From assembly GCF_003944795.1 (NCBI RefSeq), contig NZ_RWBG01000003.1:1-64000 (forward strand): 64,000 nucleotides of DNA, read 5' to 3'. The position numbers and the translations under genes are program-made. This DNA comes from Mangrovimonas spongiae. GTDB taxonomy: Bacteria > Bacteroidota > Bacteroidia > Flavobacteriales > Flavobacteriaceae. Positions 44,047 to 53,117 of the stretch are shown here, one piece after another (the stretch's first letter is position 1; each line of letters begins with the position of its first letter). Below the pieces are notes generated by a model. That model made no database searches. It saw nothing but the letters and a program-made list of their open reading frames with translations, and was not told the DNA's origin.

Positions 44047-45354
44047 TTATTTTGAAGGTAATAACCAAGAACTATGTTTAAATGGTTTCCAGTTTACCGA
44101 TGCTATATCAACATCGGAATTAATAAGCTTTTTGTATGGTTTACCGTTAACGCTAATTCTGCAAGAAACGTATACGGCAACATCTTTTCCTCTTTTAGCG
44201 TAATCTTGTTTTAAATGTTGTGCAAATTGCCAAATAACATCGGGTTTACTAGAGGCATGACGTTGTTGCTTTTTGGTTAGATAATCGTTTAGATTGATGT
44301 TTTCTCGTTTTAAGGTTTTTTTATCCTGAACCACATAACTGGCAACGCCTTGTTTAGAACGTAACATCATTCTCCAGGACATACGGTGGCCTTCTTCTGT
44401 CCAAAGGACATTGTCTTTAATAAAATGATGCCTTAATGGTAATGCCAATTGAACTAAAAAATGAATAGCAAATAAAGCTATTAGAGGTTTACTGTATGAT
44501 GGTATAATGACTTCTCCTTTGTTATATAAAGGCTTCTTTTTTAAGAAAATGTTTCTAATAGTTTCTGGTGAAAAAAAGAATAGAGCAAATGCTAACGATA
44601 AATAAGGGAAAATGCCTACTTGAAATACGATAGAATTAAATAAATGGAAAAAAATAGAGGCGAAAAAAGCTAGTTTTCGTGTTGGTTTAAATAGTAATAA
44701 TGGAATTACAAGTCCGTCAAATAAAATACCGCCGTAGGCAAGAAAATAATGTGCCCATTTTTGTTGAAGTAAATCGCCAATAATGTAGTAATGCTTTTTG
44801 GAAGCCATCATGAGCTCCATGACAGAGGTGTCTAACCAATCTGGGTATAACTTGGCAATAGCACCGTAGGTATACACAATAAACATTTGAATAATAAACA
44901 CCCAACTACACCACTGTGGCATAGCTGTTTTTTTTAGACTTGGGTTTTGTTTTACATCTAGAGACAAATACCTGTTAGCAGGTTGAAATGCCATTATAGC
45001 GCTTAAAATTATTAAAAGATAGTAGTGGTTGTTATAAGACGATTTTTGCATAAAATATGTTCCTGCCCACATTAGGGTAAACATAATAGCACTAAATCTA
45101 TATTTATAACCTAACATAATGAAAAGTCCAAAAATGCCCATAATTATATAATAGGCGTACATTATATGTTCTGGTAAAGGTTGTAGCCATTCAAATCCTA
45201 TGAAAGAAAAGGTAAATTCGGGTTCGATTAGGGTTCTTTTTACCCAACCCGTAACAATGGCGCCTACCGATTCTAAAAAACAAAGCAGCCCAAAGATAAT
45301 TCTAAAGACGATTAAAGGGCTATTATCTATATGTTTAAATAAGAAGTTATTCAA
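44047..45354 (-). CDS. HTTM-domain membrane protein, vitamin-K-dependent carboxylase-like
   Basis: 435 residues, TTG start; its first bases overlap the end of ribF by 8 nt. Several membrane helices fill residues ~10-320, followed by a soluble ~115-residue C-terminal part. The helices match the HTTM fold shared with gamma-glutamyl carboxylase: TYGAIAKLYPDWLDTSVME (about 162-180) aligns with the human region around the catalytic Lys218, and here K168 is kept. FFHLFNSIVFQVGIFPYL follows as in the family. It could carboxylate glutamates or act on another substrate using a quinol (flavobacteria make menaquinone). The family is fairly clear; enzymatic activity in bacteria is unproven for this protein. 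Confidence 0.82.
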   Translation of the reverse strand: MNNFLFKHIDNSPLIVFRIIFGLLCFLESVGAIVTGWVKRTLIEPEFTFSFIGFEWLQPLPEHIMYAYYIIMGIFGLFIMLGYKYRFSAIMFTLMWAGTYFMQKSSYNNHYYLLIILSAIMAFQPANRYLSLDVKQNPSLKKTAMPQWCSWVFIIQMFIVYTYGAIAKLYPDWLDTSVMELMMASKKHYYIIGDLLQQKWAHYFLAYGGILFDGLVIPLLLFKPTRKLAFFASIFFHLFNSIVFQVGIFPYLSLAFALFFFSPETIRNIFLKKKPLYNKGEVIIPSYSKPLIALFAIHFLVQLALPLRHHFIKDNVLWTEEGHRMSWRMMLRSKQGVASYVVQDKKTLKRENINLNDYLTKKQQRHASSKPDVIWQFAQHLKQDYAKRGKDVAVYVSCRISVNGKPYKKLINSDVDIASVNWKPFKHSSWLLPSK

Positions 45355-46279
45355 AATCTTCTATAAGCTTTAAAGCTGTTTTTTGATCTTCCTGTAGTTG
45401 TTGTTTTAAATCATCAACCGAATTAAATTTTTGTTCATCTCTAATTCGTTGAAGGATTTCAACAACTAATTTATGACTATAAATCGTTTTTTTAAAATTG
45501 AAAAAATGAATTTCTATAAATTGACTGTTTGTATTGTTTACCGTTGGGTTAGACCCAATATTCATCATACCATAAATCCATTCATCATCAATTAAAGATT
45601 TTACCACATAAACACCGTCTTTCGGAATAAGTTTGTAAGTTTCTTTAATAAACAGATTAGCCGTAGGAAATCCTATTTTAGTGCCCAGAGACTTGCCTTT
45701 AATAACTTCGCCAGAAAGCATATAGTTATACCCTAGGTATTTGTTAGCTGTTATAATATCGCCATCTATTAACGCTTTTCTAATTTTTGTAGAACTCACA
45801 GTTACTTCGTTAATATCTTGAGCGCTTATTTCTTCTACATCAAAGTTATATTTATTACCAAACACTCTTAAGTCATCAATATTAGCGGTACGATTTCTGC
45901 CAAAATGATGGTCATAACCGATAATTATTTTTTTTGTATTGAGGTTATTAACTAATATATCTAACACAAAATCTTCGGCGGTTAATCTGGAAAACTCTTT
46001 AGTAAATTCTTTTATCACTAAATAATCTAAACCTAGCTGGCGTAATATGCTGCTTTTCTCATCAATAGTATTTAGCAATTTAATATTAGTGTCTTTTTGA
46101 AGCACCATTCTTGGGTGAGGAAAAAACGTTAAAACGGTTGAACAAAGTTGATTGTCTTTAGCCGATTTAACTAATCGCTCAATGATTTTTTTATGCCCAA
46201 TATGAACGCCATCAAAAGTTCCTATTGTAAGAACAGTTGGTTGGTTAAAAGTTATATGTTTTTGATGAATTATTTCCAA
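45347..46279 (-). CDS. ribF: Bifunctional riboflavin kinase / FAD synthetase
   Basis: 310 residues from a TTG at 46279 (EIIHQKHITFNQPTVLTIGT follows), chosen because upstream in-frame codons lie across the terminator of the metalloprotease gene. The FAD synthetase nucleotidyltransferase site is LTIGTFDGVHIGHKK (about 15-29), with IIGYDHHFGRNR (about 117). The C-terminal riboflavin kinase carries KGKSLGTKIGFPTANLFI (about 200-217) and a late GVYVV segment. It makes FMN and FAD. It overlaps the HTTM gene by 8 nt, so they are cotranscribed. Confidence 0.95.
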   Translation of the reverse strand: MEIIHQKHITFNQPTVLTIGTFDGVHIGHKKIIERLVKSAKDNQLCSTVLTFFPHPRMVLQKDTNIKLLNTIDEKSSILRQLGLDYLVIKEFTKEFSRLTAEDFVLDILVNNLNTKKIIIGYDHHFGRNRTANIDDLRVFGNKYNFDVEEISAQDINEVTVSSTKIRKALIDGDIITANKYLGYNYMLSGEVIKGKSLGTKIGFPTANLFIKETYKLIPKDGVYVVKSLIDDEWIYGMMNIGSNPTVNNTNSQFIEIHFFNFKKTIYSHKLVVEILQRIRDEQKFNSVDDLKQQLQEDQKTALKLIEDFE

Positions 46280-46307
46280 AGTGTATAAATGAAGAACAAA
46301 AATAAAA

Positions 46308-46338
46308 AAAGAGGATTGAATAACTTTCAATCCTCTTT
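46308..46338 (-). terminator. Terminator after the M43 protease gene
   Basis: AAAGAGGATTGAA (46308-46320) pairs with TTCAATCCTCTTT (46326-46338) around a 5 nt loop, then T-rich on the minus strand. It isolates ribF from the protease. Confidence 0.87.
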
Positions 46339-46361
46339 AATAATATATAATTAAGTTGTAT

Positions 46362-48416
46362 TTACTTTTTCATAAATCTTAAAGTAGCTTCGTTAGCTCC
46401 TTTAGAGATTTTTATAAAATACATACCATTGCTTAAGTTAGATGTGTTAATAGTTAAGTCGTTTTCGCTAGAAATAACTTTTTTAGAAATTACTTGTCCT
46501 AACATATTATAAATAGCATAGTTATCAGGTAAATTGCTATTGGTAGTTTTTATATTTAAAACATTACTTGTTGGGTTAGGGTAAATGCTAACATTATCTA
46601 GTGTGAAATCTTCAACACTTAAACTACTTAAAACATTAATAGTGTAATCTTCAACTTCTGCATCATGATCGTTAGCACAAGATGTAGGGAAAGCATTCCA
46701 TTGTGTAGCTACACGCATTATTGTATTACCTAATACAGCACTGTTGGGTATGGTAATACTTAATGGAGAACCATCTGGTTGTCCATTAGACACGTTTTGA
46801 GCTACTCCTAAATTATACTCTTCCCCAGGGTCATTAAAACTACAATTCTGATTCCAGTCTATCCATACCATTGTTCCTACAGGGTAATCTCCGTCTGTAT
46901 CAACATAAACGGTTAAGTCATAAGAGCTTTCTTGATTAACATCGGTTGATAATGAAGTAAAGTCACTATATCCAACATCTCCAAATGGTTGATTGTTTAA
47001 ATTACTGATTGTATTAAATGACACACCAGTTACACCTGTAAAATAGCCATCAGTTTCATTACCAATTGAAGTACAAGGTCCAGCAGTGCCAGTTAATGTA
47101 AAGCAGGTTGTACTATCATTATTGCAAGCACGAGCATCACCAGATGCAGTGATAGAAACATTTAAATCGTGAGAACCTGTTGTAGGGGTTAATGTTTCTA
47201 GCGATACTAATTCAGATGCTCCAGCAGCTAGAGACCCTGTCCAGTTATAAGTAGATGAAGTGCCGCCATCAATATCATAGGTTATTGTTGCACTAGTTAA
47301 GGTACTAGTTCCCCAATTTGTTATTTTAATAATAGGGTTGACTTCGGTACCACAGGAAATGTTAGTGTTTTCGATTTCTACAGCTGCATCAGTAGCAACA
47401 TCTGGCAATGGATCTGCACCATTGGAAGTAGCTAAAGTAGAACGATTAGTGAATGTTGCTAAAACAGCTTGAACTCGATCTTTTTGCCCTTGCGTAAAGG
47501 TATTCATACATGCATCATCAGTATAATCCATATAGTTTTCTATCATGTCAATAGTACCACATGAAGTGTGTCCTGTTGGACACCCGTAATTAGGTTCGTC
47601 TACTGCAGGAGTATCGTCAACTTCATCTCCAGGAACGGTGCAGCCTCCTTGGAAAGTATGATATAGTCCTAAATAGTGACCAACTTCATGAGTCATGGTT
47701 CTCCCTTTATCAAAAGGAGGGCTCAATTGAAAAGTTCCGTCATCATAATCAGAACTTCCAAAATAATTGTAAGAAGAACTTACGCCATCAGTATTTCCAG
47801 GACCGCCAGGAAATTGAGCATAACCTAAAATACCATTTAAATCACCTACATATTTAGAAGACCACATATTCATGTAAGAACTAGGATCCCAAGATGTTTG
47901 TGTTTTCCAATACTGCACATCACTTTGGTTAGTACCGTCTTGACAAATATTCACCCGATTAATTCCATTTGTTGGGCAGCCATCTGGAGTACGTTGTGCA
48001 AGTACAAATTCAACTTCAACATCAACACCGCCAACAGTGCTTTCGCCTGGTGTCCCAGTCATCATTCTATAGTCTTCGTTTAGTACTGTTACTTGAGATA
48101 TGACTTGCGCATCAGTAATGTTAGGTCCAGAACCTATTGGTTCTCCATTATGTAATACATGGACAACTAAAGGAATTGTAATAACAACTCTGTTTTGATT
48201 TCGGTGAGTTGCATTATTATTTAATGCTTCAATTTTAGTATTTAATTGTTGTCTAAAGGTTTCAGAGCCCATCATATTAGGATGGGTTTCCAAAAGAGAA
48301 GCATTATAAGTATCTGTAAAGCACTTGTCAATGTTTAAACTTTTTTCTTGTGCATTGACAAAACTTGTTGTAAAAAAGAGTAAAACAAGTAATTTTAGTG
48401 TAATTTTTTCTTTCAT
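46362..48416 (-). CDS. Secreted M43 (pappalysin-like) zinc metalloprotease with T9SS sorting domain
   Basis: 684 residues: a signal peptide (ends FVNAQ), a propeptide, then the metzincin catalytic domain with THEVGHYLGLYH (HExxHxxGxxH, about 241-252) and the Met-turn NYMDYTDD. After it come a CARDB-like beta domain (about 340-430, NTNISCGTEVNPIIKITNWG) and a GEVED domain (about 450-590; MVWIDWNQNCSFNDPGEEY, HDAEVEDYTINV). The last ~80 residues (VSIYPNPTSNVLNIK, then GMYFIKIS, ATLRFMKK) are a type A T9SS signal. It should be an extracellular peptidase for proteinaceous substrate. It is monocistronic with a strong terminator. Confidence 0.94.
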   Translation of the reverse strand: MKEKITLKLLVLLFFTTSFVNAQEKSLNIDKCFTDTYNASLLETHPNMMGSETFRQQLNTKIEALNNNATHRNQNRVVITIPLVVHVLHNGEPIGSGPNITDAQVISQVTVLNEDYRMMTGTPGESTVGGVDVEVEFVLAQRTPDGCPTNGINRVNICQDGTNQSDVQYWKTQTSWDPSSYMNMWSSKYVGDLNGILGYAQFPGGPGNTDGVSSSYNYFGSSDYDDGTFQLSPPFDKGRTMTHEVGHYLGLYHTFQGGCTVPGDEVDDTPAVDEPNYGCPTGHTSCGTIDMIENYMDYTDDACMNTFTQGQKDRVQAVLATFTNRSTLATSNGADPLPDVATDAAVEIENTNISCGTEVNPIIKITNWGTSTLTSATITYDIDGGTSSTYNWTGSLAAGASELVSLETLTPTTGSHDLNVSITASGDARACNNDSTTCFTLTGTAGPCTSIGNETDGYFTGVTGVSFNTISNLNNQPFGDVGYSDFTSLSTDVNQESSYDLTVYVDTDGDYPVGTMVWIDWNQNCSFNDPGEEYNLGVAQNVSNGQPDGSPLSITIPNSAVLGNTIMRVATQWNAFPTSCANDHDAEVEDYTINVLSSLSVEDFTLDNVSIYPNPTSNVLNIKTTNSNLPDNYAIYNMLGQVISKKVISSENDLTINTSNLSNGMYFIKISKGANEATLRFMKK

Positions 48417-48494
48417 TTTTTAGTTAATTAGTTTAATGTGTTAATAATTTAACAAATATATGAAAAAACACTAGTTTTATTGTGTGTTTAATAG

Positions 48495-49061
48495 TTATTT
48501 CCCATTAAAGGTATTCATTGTTATGCTTGAACCTGCTGTGCCAAATGATTTTATAAGCTCTATAGATGTTTTTAACCGTTCGTTAAGTTTGTCTTCCTCT
48601 TCGTTGGACCATTCACCTAAAACATAGTCTACTTGTCTACCTTTACTAAAGTTATCGCTAATTCCAAATCTAAATCGAGCATATTTAGTGGTGTTTAGTT
48701 TTTGTTGAATATCTTTTAGACCGTTATGTCCACCATCGCTTCCTTTTGTTTTTAACCTAATTGTGCCAAAGGGTAAGTTTAAATCGTCTGTTATTATAAG
48801 CAAGTTTTCTAAAGGAATTTTTTCTTTATTTAACCAATATAATACAGACTTGCCACTTAGGTTCATGAAGGTACTTGGTTTTAAAAGAATAAATTGTCTT
48901 CCTTTAAATTTGTATGTGGCTAAATCGCCTAATTTTTTGGTCTCGAAAGTGATATCTTCCTGTTGTGCTAGGTAATCTAATATTTTAAATCCAATGTTAT
49001 GTCTTGTGTTATGATATTTTTCGCCAATGTTACCAAGGCCAACAATAAGGAATTTTTTCAT
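48495..49061 (-). CDS. pth: Peptidyl-tRNA hydrolase
   Basis: 188 residues from the ATG at 49061 (MKKFLIVGLGNIGEKYHNTR, the family start; a longer frame upstream is hydrophobic noise). It frees tRNA from stalled peptidyl-tRNA. The catalytic His21 (HNIG), the conserved FMNLSGKSV (about 66-74) and the Asp of LIITDDLNLPFG (about 90-101) are present. It lies downstream of rplY, with a terminator between them, and pth/rplY/prs are commonly neighbours in bacteria. Confidence 0.96.
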   Translation of the reverse strand: MKKFLIVGLGNIGEKYHNTRHNIGFKILDYLAQQEDITFETKKLGDLATYKFKGRQFILLKPSTFMNLSGKSVLYWLNKEKIPLENLLIITDDLNLPFGTIRLKTKGSDGGHNGLKDIQQKLNTTKYARFRFGISDNFSKGRQVDYVLGEWSNEEEDKLNERLKTSIELIKSFGTAGSSITMNTFNGK

Positions 49062-49148
49062 GTTGTTTGTGTTTTCCTTTTTTGATATTTTTTTGAAAAT
49101 ATAGGAAAGGTAGTTACAGATTTTCAAAATAAGTTTTTTGTAAAAGTA

Positions 49149-49182
49149 AAAAAGCATCCTGAAAGTTCAGAATGCTTTTTTT
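49149..49182 (-). terminator. Terminator after rplY
   Basis: AAAAGCAT-CTGAA pairs with TTCAG-ATGCTTTT, followed on the minus strand by T-rich sequence. It closes the prs-rplY unit before pth. Confidence 0.8.
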
Positions 49183-49202
49183 ATAAAAGTTGTTAAGAAT
49201 GT

Positions 49203-49853
49203 TTATTCTTGAGCATCTCCTTCAGCTGGAGCATCACCCTCAGCTGCTGCTTCTGCACCTTCTTCTAACTCATCTTCATCCTCATCATCAACAGCAATAG
49301 CCATGGCTAATCTTGCACGTTTAATTTGACACACTACAGTGTTGTCTGTTTGCATGATGCGGTATAGTTCGTGTTGTAAATCGCCTACATAAAGTTTGTT
49401 TCCAATTTTTAAAGGAGTAATATCTACTTCTATAAAATCTGGTAAGTTTTTAGGTAGCGCTTTTACACGTAATCTACGTGAGTTTTTACGTAATACACCA
49501 CCAGCTTTAACACCTTTAGAGTTTCCTACAAAATGAACTGGAACTTCCATAGTAATTGGTTTACCTTCATGAAGTTCGTAAAAGTCAATATGTAGTATAG
49601 CGTCGGTTACAGGGTGAAATTGGATGTCTTGCATAACACCTTGGTAAGTTTCACCATTATCTAGTTCAATTACAACTGTGTGTGCGTTTGGAGTGTAAAC
49701 CAGTTTGTTAAACGCTACTTCGTCAGCTGCAAAATGTACTGGTGTGTCTCCTCCGTATAATACGCAAGGAACCTGTCCAGCATTACGTAAGGCTTTTGTT
49801 GATTTCTTGCCTACGCTTTCTCTTTTAGATCCGTTGATCGTAATTGATTTCAT
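49203..49853 (-). CDS. rplY: Ribosomal protein bL25 (CTC form)
   Basis: 216 residues: the L25 N-terminal 5S-rRNA-binding domain ([20 protein letters not shown], about 3-22) and the CTC-type C-terminal beta domain ([16 protein letters not shown]), ending in a long acidic tail (about 185-216). It binds 5S rRNA in the 50S subunit. It follows prs by 23 bp and is probably cotranscribed. Confidence 0.96.
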   Translation of the reverse strand: MKSITINGSKRESVGKKSTKALRNAGQVPCVLYGGDTPVHFAADEVAFNKLVYTPNAHTVVIELDNGETYQGVMQDIQFHPVTDAILHIDFYELHEGKPITMEVPVHFVGNSKGVKAGGVLRKNSRRLRVKALPKNLPDFIEVDITPLKIGNKLYVGDLQHELYRIMQTDNTVVCQIKRARLAMAIAVDDEDEDELEEGAEAAAEGDAPAEGDAQE

Positions 49854-49876
49854 TATTCGTATTTATTAATTATTAA

Positions 49877-50818
49877 TTACATTACAAATTTAGAACTTAT
49901 TGATTGGTTATGGTGTACATTGTACATAACACTTGCAAAAAGTTCGGCGCAACTTAAAACGGTTATTTTGTTACTTTCTTGACTTAAAGGAATAGAATCG
50001 GTAACAATTAATTCTTCGAGTTGCGAGTTTTCTATTTTTTCGTAAGCATTTCCTGATAAAATAGGGTGTGTACAAATAGCTCTTACACTTTTTGCGCCAC
50101 GTTCCATCATTAAATCGGCTGCTTTTGTTAGTGTTCCAGCAGTATCAACCATGTCATCTACTAAAACTACATTTTTACCTGTAACATCACCAATTAATTC
50201 CATATGAGAAATAACATTGGCTTTAGCACGTTGCTTATAACAAATAACAACATCACTTTCTAGAGCTTTAGAGTAGGCATATGCTCTTTTAGAACCACCC
50301 ATATCTGGCGAAGCAATTGTTAAATTGTCTAACCCCATTTTTTGAATGTAAGGTAAGAAGATGGTTGATGCAAATAGATGATCTACAGGTTTTTCAAAGA
50401 ACCCTTGAATTTGATCGGCATGTAAATCCATGGTTATTATTCTAGTTGCTCCAGCTGTTTCAAGCATTTTAGCGACTAATTTTGCTGCTATTGGAACTCT
50501 AGGTTTGTCTTTTCTATCTTGTCTTGCCCAACCAAAATAAGGCATAACAGCAGTAATGTGTCTTGCCGAGGCACGTTTTGCAGCATCTAGCATTAACAAC
50601 ATTTCCATTAAATTTTCTGAGCTAGGGTTGGTCGACCCTATGATAAATAATCTAGCGCCTCTAACAGATTCTTCGAAAGATGGCTGAAATTCACCATCGC
50701 TGTAAGTAGATGTTATTATTTTACCAAGATCTTCACCGTAAGCTTTAGCAATTTTTTCGGCTAAAACTTGACTTTGCGAACACGCAAAAATTTTGGCTTT
50801 GGTTTTAATCTTTGTCAT
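49877..50818 (-). CDS. prs: Ribose-phosphate pyrophosphokinase
   Basis: 313 residues; makes PRPP from ribose-5-phosphate and ATP for nucleotide, histidine and tryptophan synthesis. The PRPP-binding motif is NVVLVDDMVDTAGTL (about 214-228); TMDLHADQIQGFF (about 130-142) and YFGWARQDRKDKPR (about 98-111, catalytic flexible loop) are standard. It is first in a prs-rplY operon with an exact -7 box 54 bp upstream. Confidence 0.97.
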   Translation of the reverse strand: MTKIKTKAKIFACSQSQVLAEKIAKAYGEDLGKIITSTYSDGEFQPSFEESVRGARLFIIGSTNPSSENLMEMLLMLDAAKRASARHITAVMPYFGWARQDRKDKPRVPIAAKLVAKMLETAGATRIITMDLHADQIQGFFEKPVDHLFASTIFLPYIQKMGLDNLTIASPDMGGSKRAYAYSKALESDVVICYKQRAKANVISHMELIGDVTGKNVVLVDDMVDTAGTLTKAADLMMERGAKSVRAICTHPILSGNAYEKIENSQLEELIVTDSIPLSQESNKITVLSCAELFASVMYNVHHNQSISSKFVM

Positions 50819-50871
50819 TGATAATGTGCTGTTATAGAGTCAATAAAAATCTACTTGTTTTTAATGAGGTG

Positions 50872-50879
50872 CAAATTTA
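50872..50879 (-). promoter_or_regulatory. -7 box for prs-rplY
   Basis: TAAATTTG on the minus strand matches TAnnTTTG; predicted leader about 45 nt. Confidence 0.5.
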
Positions 50880-50944
50880 TGAATTTATTTTATTTGTAAA
50901 AGGATAAAAGCCACTATTTTAATAGTTGGTAATAAATTATTTTA

Positions 50945-50952
50945 TAATTTTG
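50945..50952 (+). promoter_or_regulatory. -7 box for tRNA-Leu
   Basis: TAATTTTG is an exact TAnnTTTG match 11 bp before the tRNA. A TTG lies 16 bp upstream of it, slightly closer than usual. Confidence 0.5.
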
Positions 50953-50962
50953 CAGTCCTTTT

Positions 50963-51044
50963 GCTCGAGTGGCGGAATTGGTAGACGCGCCGGATTCAAA
51001 ATCCGGTTCTTTCGGGAGTGTGGGTTCGATTCCCACCTCGAGTA
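50963..51044 (+). tRNA. tRNA-Leu (anticodon CAA)
   Basis: Cloverleaf: acceptor GCTCGAG with CTCGAGT (first pair G-U), D-arm around GGAATTGGTAGACGC, anticodon stem CCGGA/TCCGG with loop TTCAAAA giving CAA, a long variable arm (class II, as leucine tRNAs have), T-arm GTGGGTTCGATTCCCAC and discriminator A. CCA is not encoded. It reads UUG codons. A terminator follows at 51051. Confidence 0.97.
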
Positions 51045-51050
51045 CTTTAA

Positions 51051-51082
51051 ACGAGCATAAAATTTTTTATGCTCGTTATTTT
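51051..51082 (+). terminator. Terminator after tRNA-Leu
   Basis: ACGAGCATAAAA pairs with TTTTATGCTCGT and runs into T-rich sequence. The remaining ~200 bp before the YceI gene shows no ORF or structure that I can support. Confidence 0.8.
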
Positions 51083-51283
51083 TTAGGCTAAACTTATTAA
51101 ATAAACGGTCTCACGTTTTATACGATAGTAACATTAGTATTTAGAGCCAGGTTAGGGAGGCAAGAGATAATAAATGCTCAATCATAAAAATTGAAAGTTA
51201 GCACTAAAAGAAGAGTATTCAATATCCTTAATCCAGGACGATATTAGTTGTTAACTTTGGTAGAGAACCTTAGCAGACAGAGC

Positions 51284-51832
51284 CTATTTTGCAGAAAGAT
51301 TAAAGTTAAAATCAACTTTAACGGTTTCTGAAACTTTATTTCGTACTATTTTAGGTATATCAATATTGAAATCTGATGCTGTTACTTTAAAAGTCCCCGA
51401 AAGTAAAATATTATCACCTTTTTTTGAAACAAGTACAGCAATATCCTTTAATTGTTTTGTTTTTCCATGAAATGTTAGTTCGCCAGAAATAGTTAATGTA
51501 TGTGGCGTTTTAATTTTAGCCATTGAAAACTTTGTTATTTTTCCTTTAAAAGTAGCTTTAGGATAGATTTCCGATTCGGCGTAGTTTTCATTAAAATGCT
51601 CTTCCATTAAGGCGTTTTTAAACCGAAACCCTTTAACAAGTGCTAAAGCTGCAAACTCTCCATTGTTAGTGTTTAAAATGGCTGTTACACCATTATTTTT
51701 AGCTTTAACCTCCTCAAAAGAAGGGACAGAAGCTTCAAATTGAATAGTTCCTGTTTTGGTTAAAAATTTGGTTTGAGTATGCGCTGTGATGTATGTCGCA
51801 AAAAGCGCTATAAATAAAATTATCTTTTTCAT
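51284..51832 (-). CDS. YceI-family periplasmic protein
   Basis: 182 residues: a signal peptide (ends ITAHTQ) and a YceI lipocalin-like barrel with a hydrophobic pocket that binds long isoprenoid or amphiphilic molecules. LTKTGTIQFEASVPSFEEVK is the N-terminal strand pair, and LTISGELTFHGKTKQLKDIA is the signature mid-domain segment. It is last in a five-gene envelope operon with a cytochrome and a cupredoxin, where an isoprenoid-quinone-binding role would be consistent; this is inference. Confidence 0.9.
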   Translation of the reverse strand: MKKIILFIALFATYITAHTQTKFLTKTGTIQFEASVPSFEEVKAKNNGVTAILNTNNGEFAALALVKGFRFKNALMEEHFNENYAESEIYPKATFKGKITKFSMAKIKTPHTLTISGELTFHGKTKQLKDIAVLVSKKGDNILLSGTFKVTASDFNIDIPKIVRNKVSETVKVDFNFNLSAK

Positions 51833-51847
51833 TTTTCTTTTTTTTAG

Positions 51848-52201
51848 TTATTCGTTTAATCCATCGTCATCCCATTGAATAATAAGGTCGATTAGGTTTT
51901 GTGGTAATCTTTGTCCGCCAAAAGGCATTAAAAAACTGGGATCCTGAGACGATATTCTACCTATAAGGTTATTGTTTTCTACAGCAGATTTTACTTGACT
52001 ATAAGTGGTTAAGGAAAGCGATGTGCCATTTGTTGGTGGATTGGAATGGCATGTTAAGCAATTAGTATCTATAATGGGTTTTACATGATTTGTATAAGTT
52101 ACAACATCTTCAATAGGAATTTGATCTATAAGATCGTCTTCGCTAGTGTTTGTACAACTTAAAGCAGATATAGTAAAAAGTAGTATAACTAAATTCTTCA
52201 T
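51848..52201 (-). CDS. c-type cytochrome lipoprotein
   Basis: 117 residues with lipobox SALSC (Cys16) and one heme-binding CLTCH (C48, C51, H52), in the context YTNHVKPIIDTNCLTCHSNP typical of small Bacteroidetes cytochromes. A possible distal ligand is M92 (SFLMPFGG). It is a membrane-anchored single-heme electron carrier in the periplasm. It lies between the DUF5777-like barrel and YceI, with gaps of 10 and 15 bp, so it is cotranscribed. Confidence 0.92.
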   Translation of the reverse strand: MKNLVILLFTISALSCTNTSEDDLIDQIPIEDVVTYTNHVKPIIDTNCLTCHSNPPTNGTSLSLTTYSQVKSAVENNNLIGRISSQDPSFLMPFGGQRLPQNLIDLIIQWDDDGLNE

Positions 52202-52211
52202 GATGTTTTGT

Positions 52212-53066
52212 TTAAAAGACTCTGCTTAAATTAAATCCAAAATAAATATCACCATCGCTCCAATCGCCAGTGGCTTGACTTAAAAACATATTGGTATTCA
52301 TGGGTTGCGCGTTTGTAAAGTGCATTTGGAACACATGACCACCAGTTTCTAAATCGATACCAATAGATAACGGATTGTTAAAAGGGGCGTGTTTTGTTCG
52401 GTTAAAGTGCCAGCCATAGTCTAGGTTTAAAGACCATCGTTTTCCTAATTTATAGCGTCCGCCCAACCCCAAGGCAAATTGGGTGTTGTCCTGTTCGTTA
52501 ATTACCACATAATTGTCATGAAAAATCGTAGGAGCTAACTCTAAAGAAAGTTTTTTGTTAAACTTTCTGGAAATTAGTGCTTGAAAAGTATACCCTAAAC
52601 GATGTTTAAACTCTAATTTAGGTAAGTTATCTTTTTCCAAAGCTGTATTAATGTATATAGAGTTATAACCTACAATAGTGAAAGGGAAGCCTTGCGAAAA
52701 TTGTTGTGTTAAGCGGTATTTTATAGCACCTTCGTAAATTTTTTGATAGGAACTTCTAGAAATACTAATGTTAAACGCATCAGAAATACCGTAAATAAAA
52801 TTTAATCTGGTTACAGCATCGTCTAATCCAAAAAAGGTGTCAAAACCATATTTAATACTTCCAAACCGGTGTGCAACAATAAGTGTGAACTCTTTTTTGT
52901 CAACTAACTTGGTAGACTCAAAATTAACTACTTTTAAGCCTTTAAAAGTGGCTTCTACAACGTGGTTAGTTGTTACTGTAGAGTCAATTTCATTTAAGAG
53001 GTCTTCTTGCGAAAAACTCCCAAAACTAAGTGCTAAAAAGAATAGTATTGAAAACGTTAATTTCAT
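52212..53066 (-). CDS. DUF5777-like outer-membrane beta-barrel protein
   Basis: 284 residues: a signal peptide (ends FGSFSQ), a short linker, then a run of amphipathic strands (FTLIVAHRFGSIKYGFDTFF, then FNISISRSS, TQFALGLGGRYKLGKRWSLN) ending in YFGFNLSRVF with a terminal aromatic residue, as in outer-membrane barrels. It matches my memory of DUF5777 barrels that accompany cytochrome and YceI genes. It could host or anchor the electron-transfer partners. Cotranscribed with its neighbours. Confidence 0.8.
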   Translation of the reverse strand: MKLTFSILFFLALSFGSFSQEDLLNEIDSTVTTNHVVEATFKGLKVVNFESTKLVDKKEFTLIVAHRFGSIKYGFDTFFGLDDAVTRLNFIYGISDAFNISISRSSYQKIYEGAIKYRLTQQFSQGFPFTIVGYNSIYINTALEKDNLPKLEFKHRLGYTFQALISRKFNKKLSLELAPTIFHDNYVVINEQDNTQFALGLGGRYKLGKRWSLNLDYGWHFNRTKHAPFNNPLSIGIDLETGGHVFQMHFTNAQPMNTNMFLSQATGDWSDGDIYFGFNLSRVF

Positions 53067-53078
53067 GATTATTTTAAT

Positions 53079-53108
53079 TCACCTACTACAAGTGTTTGCA
53101 GTAGGTGA
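53079..53108. promoter_or_regulatory. Intercistronic hairpin in the cytochrome/YceI operon
   Basis: TCACCTACT (53079-53087) pairs with AGTAGGTGA (53100-53108) around a 12 nt loop, between the cupredoxin stop and the DUF5777 start. The T-tail is weak, so it may be a partial terminator or mRNA-stability element. Confidence 0.5.
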
Positions 53109-53117
53109 GTTTGGTTT

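Noticed and set aside
49062-49157. Extended N-terminus of peptidyl-tRNA hydrolase
   Set aside because: The segment before MKKFLIVGLGN is hydrophobic/lysine-rich noise, reaching into the rplY terminator region; the family begins at the ATG at 49061.
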